Shown: positions 35,252-48,889 of the stretch, one piece after another
Layout: each line of letters opens with the position of its first letter
How positions within the stretch are numbered: position 1 is the stretch's first letter
Assembly: GCA_004294385.1 (NCBI GenBank)
Contig: REAP01000021.1
Coordinates: 1 to 52,894 of the forward strand
Reading direction: 5' to 3'
DNA: 52,894 bases
Source of the DNA: Oscillatoriales cyanobacterium
GTDB taxonomy: Bacteria > Cyanobacteriota > Cyanobacteriia > Cyanobacteriales > Microcoleaceae
Translations under genes and position numbers: made by a program
Notes under the pieces: generated by a model
The model's database searches: none
Told to the model about the DNA's origin: nothing
What the model saw: the letters and a program-made list of their open reading frames with translations, nothing else

Positions 35252-36535
35252 TTAACTCTGCAAAACCTCTGTTAATAAATTACAAATTTTACTGTTGATA
35301 ACATTAAAGGGATTATTATCCGGTACTGATGTTTTTAGACGCAAAATATCCCGCAAAGATTTAATGATTTTTCCTCCATCTTCTAGTTCCGAAACCCCTT
35401 CAAAACTGTGGACGCAACGATTCCGCTGTTCGCAATATTTGTTTAATTCTTCGAGGGGTTTCAATAAGTGATCAAACTCCGGTTGATAGTATTCTAAAAT
35501 TGCAATCTGCACCGGACGGTTGGGAAACCCTTCTAAATTATTAAATTTTCTACCATTGGGCAGGGTATATTTTTTCAGAAATTTGTAAAGTCTTCCAGCA
35601 TCTACTTGTTTAATTTTGTTCCAAAAGCCTTGAGTTTGTGTATAACTTTCTGGCCATTCTAATCCCAGCTTATTTTCTACTAAAAAGCGGAGAAATCCCT
35701 CTTGAAATCTGAACACATCCACCAAAAAGTCTGCATATTGCTGATTTTTTAGTTTGATTATAGCTTTGAAATAAACTTCTTTGAACAGGGCTATTCTATT
35801 TTTTTCCCGCAGACTGCTGATTTCTGAAATAAATTCCGGTTCGACAATATCAGCAAAAGGCTGGATGGCGTTGAAAGCGCGGTTAAAGTCAAAAGCGATG
35901 CGGTACTGACCGTACTCAAGCAAAGCAATAATGAGATTGGTGGAGAGATTGCTACCTTCGAGAGTGACTAAAGCGCCACTATAATTATAATCTTCAATTT
36001 GTTTCTTGACAACCTTGGAATCAAATTCATTTTTCAAAGTATCGACATTAGTTAGAAAAACGCGAGACTGTTCGGGGTTCTTTTTATCAGGATTTCGCAC
36101 CTGCCAAACCGAACTATGACGAGCATATCCAGCAGCTTGTAAAAGGCTCCAGGAAGTTTTCATCACAGGCGTTCCAGAGGAGGCATTAAATTCCAAGCGG
36201 TCTTGTTTACTCAAGTATGGCTTTGCTTTTTCTAAACCTTTGCGAGCTTCTTGAACTGCTAATAAGAGACTGACTGGATCTTTAGAAAGTTCTGCACCGA
36301 CGGGGACTAATTCGATGCTTTCTTCTGGAAGATTAAAATCTTTGCCTTGCAGCCAATGTTTGGTATCGCTAGCTTTTTCCAGCATATCTTCAGTGTGAAG
36401 GAGAATGACGCGGCGAAGGTTGTAGTTTTGGTGGAGAAGGTGTCGGATCAGGGTGACTATGGAACCTTGTTCGTTGTTCTTTTCGGAGTAGGGGTCTTGG
36501 CTGCCGACGAAGGAGAGGACGATGCTGCTTGCCAT
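35252..36535 (-). CDS. Csm6-like CARF-HEPN ribonuclease (TIGR02710-like)
   Basis: 427 residues. The N-terminal CARF-type Rossmann domain (1-165) starts SIVLSFVGSQDPYS and contains the ligand-loop motif FNASSGTPVM (116-125), as in Csm6/Csx1. The C-terminal HEPN domain carries the RX4H nuclease motif, Arg371 to His376 in EQRNRCVHSFEG. Members of this group are activated by cyclic oligoadenylate made by Cas10 and degrade RNA non-specifically. The N-terminal half resembles the TIGR02710 family. It lies downstream of the Cmr cassette, separated by 87 bases holding a hairpin. The subfamily is uncertain, so no symbol is given. Confidence 0.82.
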   Translation of the reverse strand: MASSIVLSFVGSQDPYSEKNNEQGSIVTLIRHLLHQNYNLRRVILLHTEDMLEKASDTKHWLQGKDFNLPEESIELVPVGAELSKDPVSLLLAVQEARKGLEKAKPYLSKQDRLEFNASSGTPVMKTSWSLLQAAGYARHSSVWQVRNPDKKNPEQSRVFLTNVDTLKNEFDSKVVKKQIEDYNYSGALVTLEGSNLSTNLIIALLEYGQYRIAFDFNRAFNAIQPFADIVEPEFISEISSLREKNRIALFKEVYFKAIIKLKNQQYADFLVDVFRFQEGFLRFLVENKLGLEWPESYTQTQGFWNKIKQVDAGRLYKFLKKYTLPNGRKFNNLEGFPNRPVQIAILEYYQPEFDHLLKPLEELNKYCEQRNRCVHSFEGVSELEDGGKIIKSLRDILRLKTSVPDNNPFNVINSKICNLLTEVLQS

Positions 36536-36589
36536 TGTTGTTACCTTGATGATTTGTGGGAAGTTTTAGGGAGAAAGTTGAGTTGGTAA

Positions 36590-36607
36590 GGTGCGCTGGG
36601 GCGCACC
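36590..36607. repeat. GGTGCGC hairpin between effector and signalling genes
   Basis: GGTGCGC-TGGG-GCGCACC is a 7-bp stem with a 4-base loop, flanked by GTAA and CTACGGG. An inverted copy lies at 44127-44144. It is not followed by a U run on the minus strand, so it is more likely a dispersed repeat than a terminator. It could still attenuate transcription between cmr6/cmr1 and the CARF-HEPN gene. Confidence 0.6.
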
Positions 36608-36622
36608 CTACGGGAAAAGAAA

Positions 36623-38335
36623 TTAGGAACTCGGTGGTTCAACGCCAAATAAATTAATGGCATCTGAAATTTTGGCTAAGTCTTTAAGAAAGTTAGTGCG
36701 AAGATGAGTTGACAGGGGAGTTTGTCCGCCCATAAACAGACAGACAACCTCTTGACATTTGCTTCCTACGCTTCTATTGGAAACATTAACCCGCTTGATA
36801 CTTGCCCAAGAACAGTGAGCAGTTCCATTACCTGCATCGCCACCTACATCACTCTTTCTTTTGTATTTCGGTTGGTAAATTAAATTCATGCCACCACCGC
36901 GAGTCTTTACGGGATTGGTAATACTCCATTCCTGGTTTTCTTTGTCTACAGGCTCTTCATCGGGGTCGGGCAGAATATAAACAGCACAAGTTGTTGGTGA
37001 AAAAACTTCTGCTTTGGGATTTTGACCCTGACTAAATCTGTTTGGCCATTGAAGTTGAACGGCATTCAGCCAATCCTGATAAGTTTTTGTCCAAGCTGAC
37101 TGATTCAAACCTAAGCCGTAAAGCTTGTTTTGCATTCTTTGAGTATCGGGATTTTTGACTTGGTGAGTTAAGCTTAAATAAGTGCCTCTCGCAGCATCTC
37201 TGCCGTTGTTCATGACAAAGATATGCAAGGGCCTGCGCCATCCTCTGCCAACACCGCCTACCATAACTGCAAATCGAATTACGGGCAGAATAATCTTGCT
37301 CAAGATATCTTTGGGTGCGCTAATTTGTAACTTCCCTTTCCAAGTGTAAAAATCAGGTTGGTTGTTAGATCTCTCGCCCCAAATTTCCCCTTTAATCATT
37401 TGGATTTTAACGCACCCTTTGGAACTATCAGGTTCCAAAACTCCGAACAATTCACCTAATGTTTTTTTGGCATTAGTTTCTGACATTACTCCTAGCAAAA
37501 ATCGCAAAACCCACGATCGCAACCACCCGCGCCAGTGAGAAGGGCGCAATTCAACTTCACCGCTATGACCTGGACGGGGAGAATCAGCACCGTAGCATCC
37601 CTGACTGTAAAGGGTAAAATCAAATGTTTTGCCAGCATAGTTGGGGTCAAGAGTTGGTTTGGAAATGTCAAGAGATCCGATCGCGCCATAACCCGAAGCA
37701 GTCCGACTTCCCACACCGTAAAGCGTTAAAGCTTGCTGCACCCATCCCCAAACTTCTGCCACTTCCGCAGCATTTGCTCTGCCCGGAATACCTCGAATAG
37801 CAACAGTTAGCTCGATCGCATTTTCTCCATCACCCAAGGCATAAAATGACAGCGGAGTGCTTTGTCCTTCGTGAAAAACTTGAAATGGTTCTTGAGGATT
37901 GACGATATCAAGAGTTAGTTTAGTCGGCTCTTTTGGCCAAGCATCCAGAAATTCAATTTTGCCAGCGCTAATAGTATTGTCCTGTTGATAGCCCAACAAT
38001 TCGCGCATTCTCTGTTGAATTTCTGGGCGCTGTTTTGCCCACGATCGCACTAACCCGCGAATCCCCGAACCTGGAATATAGCCATTGAGCGGTAGTGTAG
38101 GCAACTCTTGCAAATTTTCCCCCACATTTCGCTTATCTTCCGGCCTTCCATGATTCGGACGCCACGCGCCGCATGGTTCACCCGCAGAGACGATTGTTTC
38201 TCCGTCTGGATGGGGGAAAGAACCGACTTTAGCCCGCCATTGAACGGTAAATGTGCCTATTTGAAATAAATCAGAGTTACCTCTAGCTTGATGCTGTTTT
38301 TGCAGCAGTTGAATTAACTGATTTCCAGCGTACAT
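36623..38335 (-). CDS. Fused Cmr6-Cmr1 RAMP protein
   Basis: 570 residues made of two RAMP units. The first (about 25-225) matches Cmr6: IPGSGIRGLVRSWA at 87-100 and the glycine-rich loop GVGSRTASGYG at 207-217. The second (about 235-570) matches Cmr1: a fresh start FDFTLYSQGCYGADSP, then ELRPSHWRGWLRSWVLRFL at 262-280 and a second glycine-rich loop GGVGRGWRRPL at 360-370. In standard type III-B loci these are separate genes for subunits at opposite parts of the Cmr backbone. It abuts cmr5 directly with no gap. No separate cmr1 or cmr6 exists in the window, which supports a true fusion. Assignment is by motif. Confidence 0.8.
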   Translation of the reverse strand: MYAGNQLIQLLQKQHQARGNSDLFQIGTFTVQWRAKVGSFPHPDGETIVSAGEPCGAWRPNHGRPEDKRNVGENLQELPTLPLNGYIPGSGIRGLVRSWAKQRPEIQQRMRELLGYQQDNTISAGKIEFLDAWPKEPTKLTLDIVNPQEPFQVFHEGQSTPLSFYALGDGENAIELTVAIRGIPGRANAAEVAEVWGWVQQALTLYGVGSRTASGYGAIGSLDISKPTLDPNYAGKTFDFTLYSQGCYGADSPRPGHSGEVELRPSHWRGWLRSWVLRFLLGVMSETNAKKTLGELFGVLEPDSSKGCVKIQMIKGEIWGERSNNQPDFYTWKGKLQISAPKDILSKIILPVIRFAVMVGGVGRGWRRPLHIFVMNNGRDAARGTYLSLTHQVKNPDTQRMQNKLYGLGLNQSAWTKTYQDWLNAVQLQWPNRFSQGQNPKAEVFSPTTCAVYILPDPDEEPVDKENQEWSITNPVKTRGGGMNLIYQPKYKRKSDVGGDAGNGTAHCSWASIKRVNVSNRSVGSKCQEVVCLFMGGQTPLSTHLRTNFLKDLAKISDAINLFGVEPPSS

Positions 38336-38908
38336 TTATTCCCCCTTTGTGTAAGCTCTTGCCCAAAAATTCCACTGTTCAGCTAATATCAGAGACTTGC
38401 GCCAAGTTGCCATATACTCCGCTGGGTTTTGCCTAGCCATTGTTGCTACTGTTTCCATCAACTCGCGGCGCTCTAAAGCATTGCTGGCATTTGTTGTCCC
38501 CAACATTTGCCCTAAAAGCAACCCCCAAACTGGCACTGTTCGCTTGCGAGTTTCATTATTTTCTTGAGAGTTGGATTGATTCAAGTAGCCAACAGCAGAG
38601 AGCAATCCAAAGACTCGCAAGTGCTGCGACAGCCGCAAGACAGCATTCAAGTCTTCTTTTTCAATATTGGCTTTAGTCGCAGCTTTCAAGTATTCTTGAA
38701 TGTGCTGATGAGCAGTTAAACTCATTTGTTCTGGCTGAACCGCTGAACTGTTTCCTAAATTTTGCGGACTAGGTATTACTGGATTCTGGTTGACAACCGG
38801 GTGAGAATTCCTTTGAGCATTAGGCAATTTTTCCTGAGCGGTACTTTCAGAAATATTCGCTGGTTTTGGGCCTTGAGGAAATTGAGGTGGTCTATTTTTT
38901 TTACTCAT
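38336..38908 (-). CDS. cmr5: Type III-B small subunit Cmr5, long N-terminal extension
   Basis: 190 residues, about 50-60 longer than usual Cmr5. Residues 1-62 are a low-complexity Pro/Asn/Gln/Ser-rich tail. From about residue 63 the helical Cmr5 fold follows: LTAHQHIQEYLKAATKAN, LRLSQHLRVFGLLSAVGYLN, VWGLLLGQMLG and ALERRELMETVATM. Cmr5 lines the inner filament of the effector and contacts target RNA. The first codon is 2 bases after cmr4 and the stop is immediately before the fusion gene, so it is translated as part of the cassette. Confidence 0.85.
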   Translation of the reverse strand: MSKKNRPPQFPQGPKPANISESTAQEKLPNAQRNSHPVVNQNPVIPSPQNLGNSSAVQPEQMSLTAHQHIQEYLKAATKANIEKEDLNAVLRLSQHLRVFGLLSAVGYLNQSNSQENNETRKRTVPVWGLLLGQMLGTTNASNALERRELMETVATMARQNPAEYMATWRKSLILAEQWNFWARAYTKGE

Positions 38909-38910
38909 GA

Positions 38911-39821
38911 TTAACTCCCTACAGCCGTAGCATTTTTATTGGATTGTTCGGATGATTGAATTGCTTTTGGTGCGGCGCTATCGGCTACCCAACTTTGCAC
39001 CCAGCCGCGACCTACATTAGCTTGACCACCAACTTGAATTAATCCCTCGATCGCATTCTTTAAGAGATTGTGCTGGTCTAGCGTTACCGGATTGTTTTTG
39101 AGTAAGCTATAACCCCACGAGTAATACAACATGGTGTCTCGCGGAATACAAACATCTGTCCAAAATACCTCAGCAGAACCCTCGGAACCTGCACCGCTGT
39201 TTCCTTCTTGAATTTTGTTGCGAATCTGCGTCCACAAACAGTGTTCCATCAAGACTTGAAAATCAGCATCAGGCAAAACTATGCAGCTTTTTTCCCATGT
39301 GGATTTAACTGAGCTTTTTAATGCGTCAGGCCAATTTCCAGCAAGGGCGATCGCCTTTTTTTGCTCTTCACTAAAGCTAGCAACTTGTAATTGAGCATCA
39401 GCAACCATATAGTTTCCGGGCTGAGTGCCAACTGGATGATTAGGAAATATTACACCAGGTAACTTGGCAATCAAAGCATGATCGCGAATTAAAGAATGGC
39501 AACTTACCCAAGTAAAAACATCTCGATTTCCGCTTGCCATTGTTCGCATGGGAACCCACAACAAACGAGCATCGCCAAACCAAACTTGATGTACTCCCAT
39601 TTGTCCATCCCCATTCAATTCTTTACCAAATAGGGCATTAGCATCATTTGGGTTCAATTGGGTTACTTCATCTCTGAGACTTCCTCGCAATGAGGAACCA
39701 GGAATGTATGGAAAGTTAGTGTGAACTTCGCGGGCAATTTCTAAAATATTGCCCAAATCGCCTTCGCCACCACAGTGAATGGGAGCAAGACTGTACAAAT
39801 ATCCAATCCGAAAGTCTGTCA

Positions 39822-39822
<1 letters not shown>
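38911..39822 (-). CDS. cmr4: Type III-B backbone RAMP and target-RNA nuclease Cmr4
   Basis: 303 residues. The Cas7-type repeat subunit that cuts bound RNA at 6-base intervals. It opens GYLYSLAPIHCGGEGDLGNI; Asp22 is the best candidate for the cleavage aspartate in the thumb-side loop. REVHTNFPYIPGSSLRGSLRDE (31-52) and the C-terminal VGGQANVGRGWVQSW are the family landmarks. It overlaps cmr3 by one base and lies 2 bases before cmr5. Confidence 0.93.
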
Positions 39823-44077
<4,255 letters not shown>

Positions 44078-44356
44078 TTTTTGTTTTCCTAACTATAGGA
44101 CTAAGGAAGTGCATTTCTCAACGCAGGGTGCGCCGAAACGCACCTTACCCGTTACTGTTTTTACTATTGGGCTGTTGCAGTTTCAATTCCCCGACTTAAC
44201 TCAATATACCAGCCGAGCCAGCTCCATGTCTTCAAATTCACAATATTTATCAAATGTACTTCAAAGTACAAAACCACCCAAATAGTCGTTTCCAGCCATT
44301 TCTATATTTTTGTGTCAATATTGTCTTTCACTTGACTTTTCAGCGAATCGCCCATC
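44078..44356. promoter_or_regulatory. Divergent promoter region, cas10 / WYL regulator
   Basis: 279 bases between two divergent genes. It contains the hairpin GGTGCG-CCGAAA-CGCACC at 44127-44144, an inverted relative of the one at 36590. The part nearer the WYL gene (44250-44340) is AT-rich and contains CTTGACTTTT, a possible -35 region. The regulator may bind here, as WYL proteins often control adjacent cas genes, but no operator is certain. Confidence 0.4.
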
Positions 44357-45535
44357 ATGGCAAAAAAACCAACCCCTCACCCCTACGCCGACAAACTCAC
44401 CTTCGATCGCATCATGCTCCTAATTGCCACATTAGTAAACCATCCGGGCATCGGACACTCCGACACCGAAACATCCGACGGAAAATATCACGATGCTTTA
44501 CTAGAAGTGCAATCTCAATTGCAGAAAATTGCGGCCGAATTCAACATCGAATTTCCCGAAAATTATCCCGCAACTCCCACAATTCGCAAAGACTTAGAAA
44601 CTTTGCGCCACTATGGAATCCTAGACAAACGAATGTATCGATTCGGCTACTATCTTGGCACCGGCGCAATGAATCGAGAAGAACTCCAAGTCGCTTTTCA
44701 AGCCCTAACATCTCAAGCTAAATATCAGGGAAATCCCCAAGCCCGCAGAATTTGTGAAAAACTCACTAAACTGTTGCGGGGATTAGATATCGAACTCAAA
44801 GGAAAACTGTTTTATCCCGTTCGTGAACACCTGAATCGTGCGATTATTTACACCGATCCTGTCGAAATGCTCGATCGCCAAGAACATCGAAAAACCCTAT
44901 TTCACAAACTAGACATCGTAGAAACAGCCATAGTTCAAGGCCAGGCGATCGAACTTTACCGCGAAAAAGATTATTATGGCAAAGGCAATGTCGGTTTCCG
45001 GCGAATTTGGCCCCTGCAACTGATTTATCATGACATCGCCTGGTACCTGATTTGCGAATATTGCGACAACGGACACTTGACCGTAGAACGGGTGAATCGC
45101 TTTACTGACCACTGCGAAATTATCGATGCAGAAGGGCGTGGTTTAGCTGCACAGCAACAAAGTTTGAAAATAGCTCACAAATTGTTAAAAAATGGTTGGG
45201 GGCTGTTCTTGGGCAATCCAGAGCAACAGCAGGCAGAATTGCAGGGTACGCTGAAGTTGGAAAAAGTGAAGGTGCGGTTTTTTGAGAAAGTAGTTGGATT
45301 TATTCTAGAGGGCGATCGGCGACATCCGCGACAAAAGATTAAGGAAGGCCCAAGGGATAGTTTTGGCAAGGTGCTTTATGTGGATTATAAGATAGATTTG
45401 CCCGATCGCTCTTTGAAGGAATTTAGTCTATGGGTTAACAAATATATGGAAAACGCCCAAGTGCTTTCCCCGCCGAGTTTGGTAGAAAAACACCGACAAG
45501 CAGCCAGAGATTTGTGCGATCGATACAGGTTGTAA
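44357..45535 (+). CDS. WYL-domain transcriptional regulator, CRISPR-linked
   Basis: 392 residues. The N-terminal part (1-125) has a winged-helix-like segment with PTIRKDLETLRHYGILDKR. The WYL domain contains PLQLIYHDIAWYLICEY (WYL at 234-236) with following basic residues, and the C-terminal WCX-like part ends SLVEKHRQAARDLCDRYRL. WYL regulators sit by cas genes in cyanobacteria; one, Sll7009 of Synechocystis, was reported to repress a type I-D system. By analogy this may sense a nucleic-acid ligand and control the divergent cmr cassette. A decayed copy of its C-terminus lies at 13779-14030. Confidence 0.88.
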   Translation: MAKKPTPHPYADKLTFDRIMLLIATLVNHPGIGHSDTETSDGKYHDALLEVQSQLQKIAAEFNIEFPENYPATPTIRKDLETLRHYGILDKRMYRFGYYLGTGAMNREELQVAFQALTSQAKYQGNPQARRICEKLTKLLRGLDIELKGKLFYPVREHLNRAIIYTDPVEMLDRQEHRKTLFHKLDIVETAIVQGQAIELYREKDYYGKGNVGFRRIWPLQLIYHDIAWYLICEYCDNGHLTVERVNRFTDHCEIIDAEGRGLAAQQQSLKIAHKLLKNGWGLFLGNPEQQQAELQGTLKLEKVKVRFFEKVVGFILEGDRRHPRQKIKEGPRDSFGKVLYVDYKIDLPDRSLKEFSLWVNKYMENAQVLSPPSLVEKHRQAARDLCDRYRL

Positions 45536-45597
45536 TCACAGATTTCACCAAGCATCCCCAGCTAAAATTCAAGCATACAGAATTTACGCACGGGGGC

Positions 45598-45661
45598 AGA
45601 AACCGGGTTTTTGCGAAAATACTTCGTTAAAACCCGCAGATTCGGAAAAAACCCGGTTTCT
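45598..45661. repeat. AGAAACCGGGTTTTT palindrome
   Basis: AGAAACCGGGTTTTT at 45598-45612 and AAAAACCCGGTTTCT at 45647-45661 are exact inverse arms with a 34-base loop. It lies between the WYL gene and mreD, which converge here, and may serve both strands as a terminator-like structure. Two tandem copies of the same family occur at 49999-50144. Confidence 0.8.
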
Positions 45662-45685
45662 TTGATTTACGCGAAATCCTACTAA

Positions 45686-46252
45686 TTAAGATTTTTCCAA
45701 AGTCTTGGTCATTTCCCACAGACGATTGAGGGGAAAATAAAGCACCGGAACCCAGAGACTGCTGAGAATCGCAGAAGACAAAGCAACTCGTTGATGATAA
45801 ACCGAAACTTCCATTAAAGCCCGATCGCCCATCGCCAAAAATTGAATCCCCATCACCGTTTCCGCCAACATCGCCATCCCAAACACAATTAACGCGATCG
45901 GAATCGGATCTCTCTCCACAATATCAGCCGGAATCGACCAAGTTTTCAGCAACACAACCGTCAGCACCGCTACAATCACCAGACTCACCGCGTGGCTGGG
46001 ATAAGCAGCCGTCATCGCATCTTGCAAAAATCCCAAAATCAGCCCCATACTGGCGGCTCCCAAAATTGTGCGTTTCCGCTTAATACTCCAAGCTACCACC
46101 CACATTAACACCCAGTTTGGGCCGATTCCCAGCAGTTCCATTCCCGGCATTCGAGTTGGCAAAATCAGCAAACATAGAAGCGCAGAAGTAAATGTGATGC
46201 TAAAGTTGAGAAATTGACGCGATCGCGAAGACATCCGAGGTAAAGACTTCAT
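45686..46252 (-). CDS. mreD: Rod shape-determining protein MreD
   Basis: 188 residues, small and strongly hydrophobic with about five to six predicted helices (LNFSITFTSALLCLLILP, WVLMWVVAWSIKRKR, LVIVAVLTVVLL). The conserved GLILGFLQDAMTA segment is typical of MreD. It works with MreC and MreB in the elongasome. The start overlaps the mreC stop by 4 bases. Confidence 0.9.
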   Translation of the reverse strand: MKSLPRMSSRSRQFLNFSITFTSALLCLLILPTRMPGMELLGIGPNWVLMWVVAWSIKRKRTILGAASMGLILGFLQDAMTAAYPSHAVSLVIVAVLTVVLLKTWSIPADIVERDPIPIALIVFGMAMLAETVMGIQFLAMGDRALMEVSVYHQRVALSSAILSSLWVPVLYFPLNRLWEMTKTLEKS

Positions 46253-47055
46253 TTCTTCTCTACTCCCCCGATTGGTGCAGAAGTTTTAGCATCAGCAGCC
46301 TTTTGCTCTACTTCCTTAGAGTGAGGATAAACCACCGCCCACTCCAGAGCATTGATCGGTGCAGAAAACTCAATCACAGCTTCAGGAGCCGGAGTTTTAT
46401 TCATATCCACTGAAACCACTTTTCCCACCGGCAAACTAGCAGGAAACAACTGACTGAAAGAAGAAGTTGAAACCACATCCCCAGGTTTAACATTAGGAAC
46501 ATTATCAAAAAATTCCATCACAGCTTGATTTTTGCCTTGACCGCGCAGAAAACCCATATGCCTAGTCCGAGTCACCGCCACGCCTAATTGACTCGTAGGG
46601 TCACTGATTAAAAGCACCAAGCTAGTATTAGGAGTAACACTGACCACCCGACCGACCAAACCGCCTGATCCCATCACAGTAAAATCAGGTTTAATCCCAT
46701 CATTACTGCCCCTAGCCAAAGTTACTTGCTGCCACCAATGGTCAGCGCTGCGACCAATAATCGGAGCTACAACCCCTTTGATTTTATTAGCAGAAACAAA
46801 GTTTAACAGCTCTTTTAGTTTCTGATTTTGAGTTTCTAATTCTAATACCTGCGCTTGCAATTCCTGAGTCCGTGCCAAGATTAGCTGTTCTTGCTCAGAG
46901 CCATTGGCATGAAACGGGCGAGTCACAAAATTGTAGGCTTCAAAAATTGCCGCACCTTGTGTTTGCCGAACTCCCCAAGCAGCAGTTACAGCTAAACCTA
47001 AAAGTGTAATTGGCAATCGCAGATCCCACCATCTACGGAATGTGTTTTTTAGCAT
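46249..47055 (-). CDS. mreC: Rod shape-determining protein MreC
   Basis: 268 residues. A single N-terminal membrane anchor (about 13-29, LPITLLGLAVTAAWGV) precedes a coiled coil (about 55-90, ARTQELQAQVLELETQNQKL). The periplasmic beta domain follows, with APIIGRSADHWWQQVTLARG, GLVGRVVSVTPNTSLVLLIS and GDVVSTSS. The last ~20 residues are charged. It is the second gene of mreB-mreC-mreD, 92 bases after mreB. Confidence 0.95.
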   Translation of the reverse strand: MLKNTFRRWWDLRLPITLLGLAVTAAWGVRQTQGAAIFEAYNFVTRPFHANGSEQEQLILARTQELQAQVLELETQNQKLKELLNFVSANKIKGVVAPIIGRSADHWWQQVTLARGSNDGIKPDFTVMGSGGLVGRVVSVTPNTSLVLLISDPTSQLGVAVTRTRHMGFLRGQGKNQAVMEFFDNVPNVKPGDVVSTSSFSQLFPASLPVGKVVSVDMNKTPAPEAVIEFSAPINALEWAVVYPHSKEVEQKAADAKTSAPIGGVEKK

Positions 47056-47147
47056 AATTTCAAACTTTAAAATTGTTTTGTTAGGATTTTAGAGTTTAGA
47101 TGGCAGCCGAATTCCTAAATCCAAAATCCCAAATTTGTTAACTACAA

Positions 47148-48182
47148 TTACCGCGACTGCCCGCTAAAAACCCGTTCTAGCATTTTGTTTTCCAATACCC
47201 TACCAGCTCCCAAAACCACGCAGCACAGAGGGTCTGCTGCAACGTGAGTCACAATTCCTGTTTCGTGACTGATCAGAGTATCTAAACCTTTCATCAAAGC
47301 CCCACCACCAGCAAGCATGATTCCTCTGTCGATAATATCTGCGGCTAATTCCGGGGGCGTGCGCTCCAAAGTACGTTTGACAGCTTCCACAATTACTGAA
47401 AGCGGTTCCGACATACTTTCGCGAATTTCAGGGCCTTTAATAGTAACAGTTCGTGGTAGACCAGACAGCAAGTGTAAACCGCGCACTTCCATCACCACCT
47501 CGTTATCTTCGGGAGTTGGATATGCTGAACCCACCTGAATTTTAATTTCTTCAGCAGTGCGTTCGCCGATGACCAAATTGTGAACTTTTTTGACGTATTG
47601 GATAATCGCCTCGTTGAGTTCGTCGCCGGCAACCCGGACTGACTCGCTGATGACAGTACCCTGCAAACTCAAAACCGCAACTTCCGTCGTACCCCCGCCG
47701 ATGTCGATAATCATATTACCTGTTGCCTCGCTCACAGGGAGTCCTGCGCCGATCGCAGCAGCTATTGGTTCATCAATTAAGCGAACCTCGCTAGCACCAG
47801 CTTGAGTTGCCGCTTCAATCACCGCCCGCCTCTCTACACCCGTGATACCGCTGGGGATGCCAATAATGATCCGAGGCTGGGACAAGGTTTTACCACGAAC
47901 CCTGCCGATAAAAGTCTTGAGCATGAGCTCCGCCATATCAAAATCGGCAATCACCCCGTCGCGGAGTGGTCGAACTGCTATCACGTTCCCAGGCGTGCGC
48001 CCAATCATTTTTTTAGCTTCTTCTCCCACAGCCAGAGGTATTTTCAGGTCTTGGTCGATCGCGACTACAGAAGGTTCTTGGAGAACTATACCTTTGCCAG
48101 ATACATAAACGAGTGTGTTAGCAGTACCGAGGTCGATACCCATATCGTTTCTAGATAATGAAAATCGATTGAGAAGACCCAC
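47148..48182 (-). CDS. mreB: Rod shape-determining actin homologue MreB
   Basis: 344 residues from the GTG at 48182. The frame is open to 48212, but cyanobacterial MreB normally begins GLLNRFSLSRDMGIDLG. A GGGGGGG run lies shortly before the GTG as a ribosome site, so I prefer GTG. Nucleotide-binding motifs are GIDLGTANTLVYV (phosphate 1), DIGGGTTEVAVLS (phosphate 2) and LAGGGALMKGLD (adenosine). MreB forms membrane filaments that guide cell-wall synthesis. It is the first gene of the mre cluster. Confidence 0.95.
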   Translation of the reverse strand: MGLLNRFSLSRNDMGIDLGTANTLVYVSGKGIVLQEPSVVAIDQDLKIPLAVGEEAKKMIGRTPGNVIAVRPLRDGVIADFDMAELMLKTFIGRVRGKTLSQPRIIIGIPSGITGVERRAVIEAATQAGASEVRLIDEPIAAAIGAGLPVSEATGNMIIDIGGGTTEVAVLSLQGTVISESVRVAGDELNEAIIQYVKKVHNLVIGERTAEEIKIQVGSAYPTPEDNEVVMEVRGLHLLSGLPRTVTIKGPEIRESMSEPLSVIVEAVKRTLERTPPELAADIIDRGIMLAGGGALMKGLDTLISHETGIVTHVAADPLCCVVLGAGRVLENKMLERVFSGQSR

Positions 48183-48212
48183 TGATTTGTACCCCCCCAA
48201 ACTAAAATACAA

Positions 48213-48476
48213 TTGTGTGCAATAATGTTGTTACAAAAGTGTAACCGAGGTGGATTCTATTACGTTTTTCATCCTGAGTCTAGTCAAAACTGTACATTGT
48301 TGAGCCGAAACTCCCAAATCATCCACAATAAATAGGTTCTGGTAAGTGGGTGTAAGATCAGGATGAAGCTACTATCAGTGCCATTTCCATTGCCATTTCC
48401 AGTGATCTTTGGATGTCGGCGTGCAGCTACGAGATTTTAACTACAGTATCGATCGACCACATTCCTGAAAAATCTT
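48213..48476. other. Divergent intergenic region mreB / ssb
   Basis: No gene is visible. It includes CATTTCCATTGCCATTTCC direct repeats at about 48383-48401 and a TGTGTAACC-like stretch near 48236. It must hold promoters for both genes, which I cannot place. Confidence 0.3.
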
Positions 48477-48842
48477 ATGAGTATTAATGTTGTAACTTTA
48501 GTCGGCCGCGTCGGTGGCGACCCGGATGTCAAATATTTTGAGTCAGGTACAGTTGTGTGCAAGTTGACCCTAGCAGTGAGGCGGCGATCGCGCAACCCAG
48601 ACGAACAAACAGACTGGTTCAATCTGGAAATCTGGGGCAAAACAGCACAGATTGCTGCTGATTATGTTCGCAAAGGCTCTTTAATTGGGGTAACAGGCTC
48701 TTTGAAGTTCGATCGCTGGCAGGATCGCAATAGCGGGGCAAATCGCTCCAAGCCCGTAATTAGGGTAGATCAGTTAGATCTGCTCGGTTCCAAACGGGAC
48801 AACGAGTCAGGTATGTCGCAAAACAACAACAGCGAGTTCTAA
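48477..48842 (+). CDS. ssb: Single-stranded DNA-binding protein
   Basis: 121 residues with the SSB OB fold: INVVTLVGRVGGDPDVKYFE, TVVCKLTLAVRRRS, DWFNLEIWGKTAQIAADYVRKG and SLIGVTGSLKFDRWQD. Instead of the classical acidic DDDIPF tip it ends MSQNNNSEF, so the C-terminal docking tail is weak or divergent. It is a short cyanobacterial-type SSB. The TPR gene follows 47 bases on. Confidence 0.93.
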   Translation: MSINVVTLVGRVGGDPDVKYFESGTVVCKLTLAVRRRSRNPDEQTDWFNLEIWGKTAQIAADYVRKGSLIGVTGSLKFDRWQDRNSGANRSKPVIRVDQLDLLGSKRDNESGMSQNNNSEF

Positions 48843-48889
48843 TTTTTGGCTAATTGAAGTAGTAATATTTGGGAATTGGGTGGGGGCTG

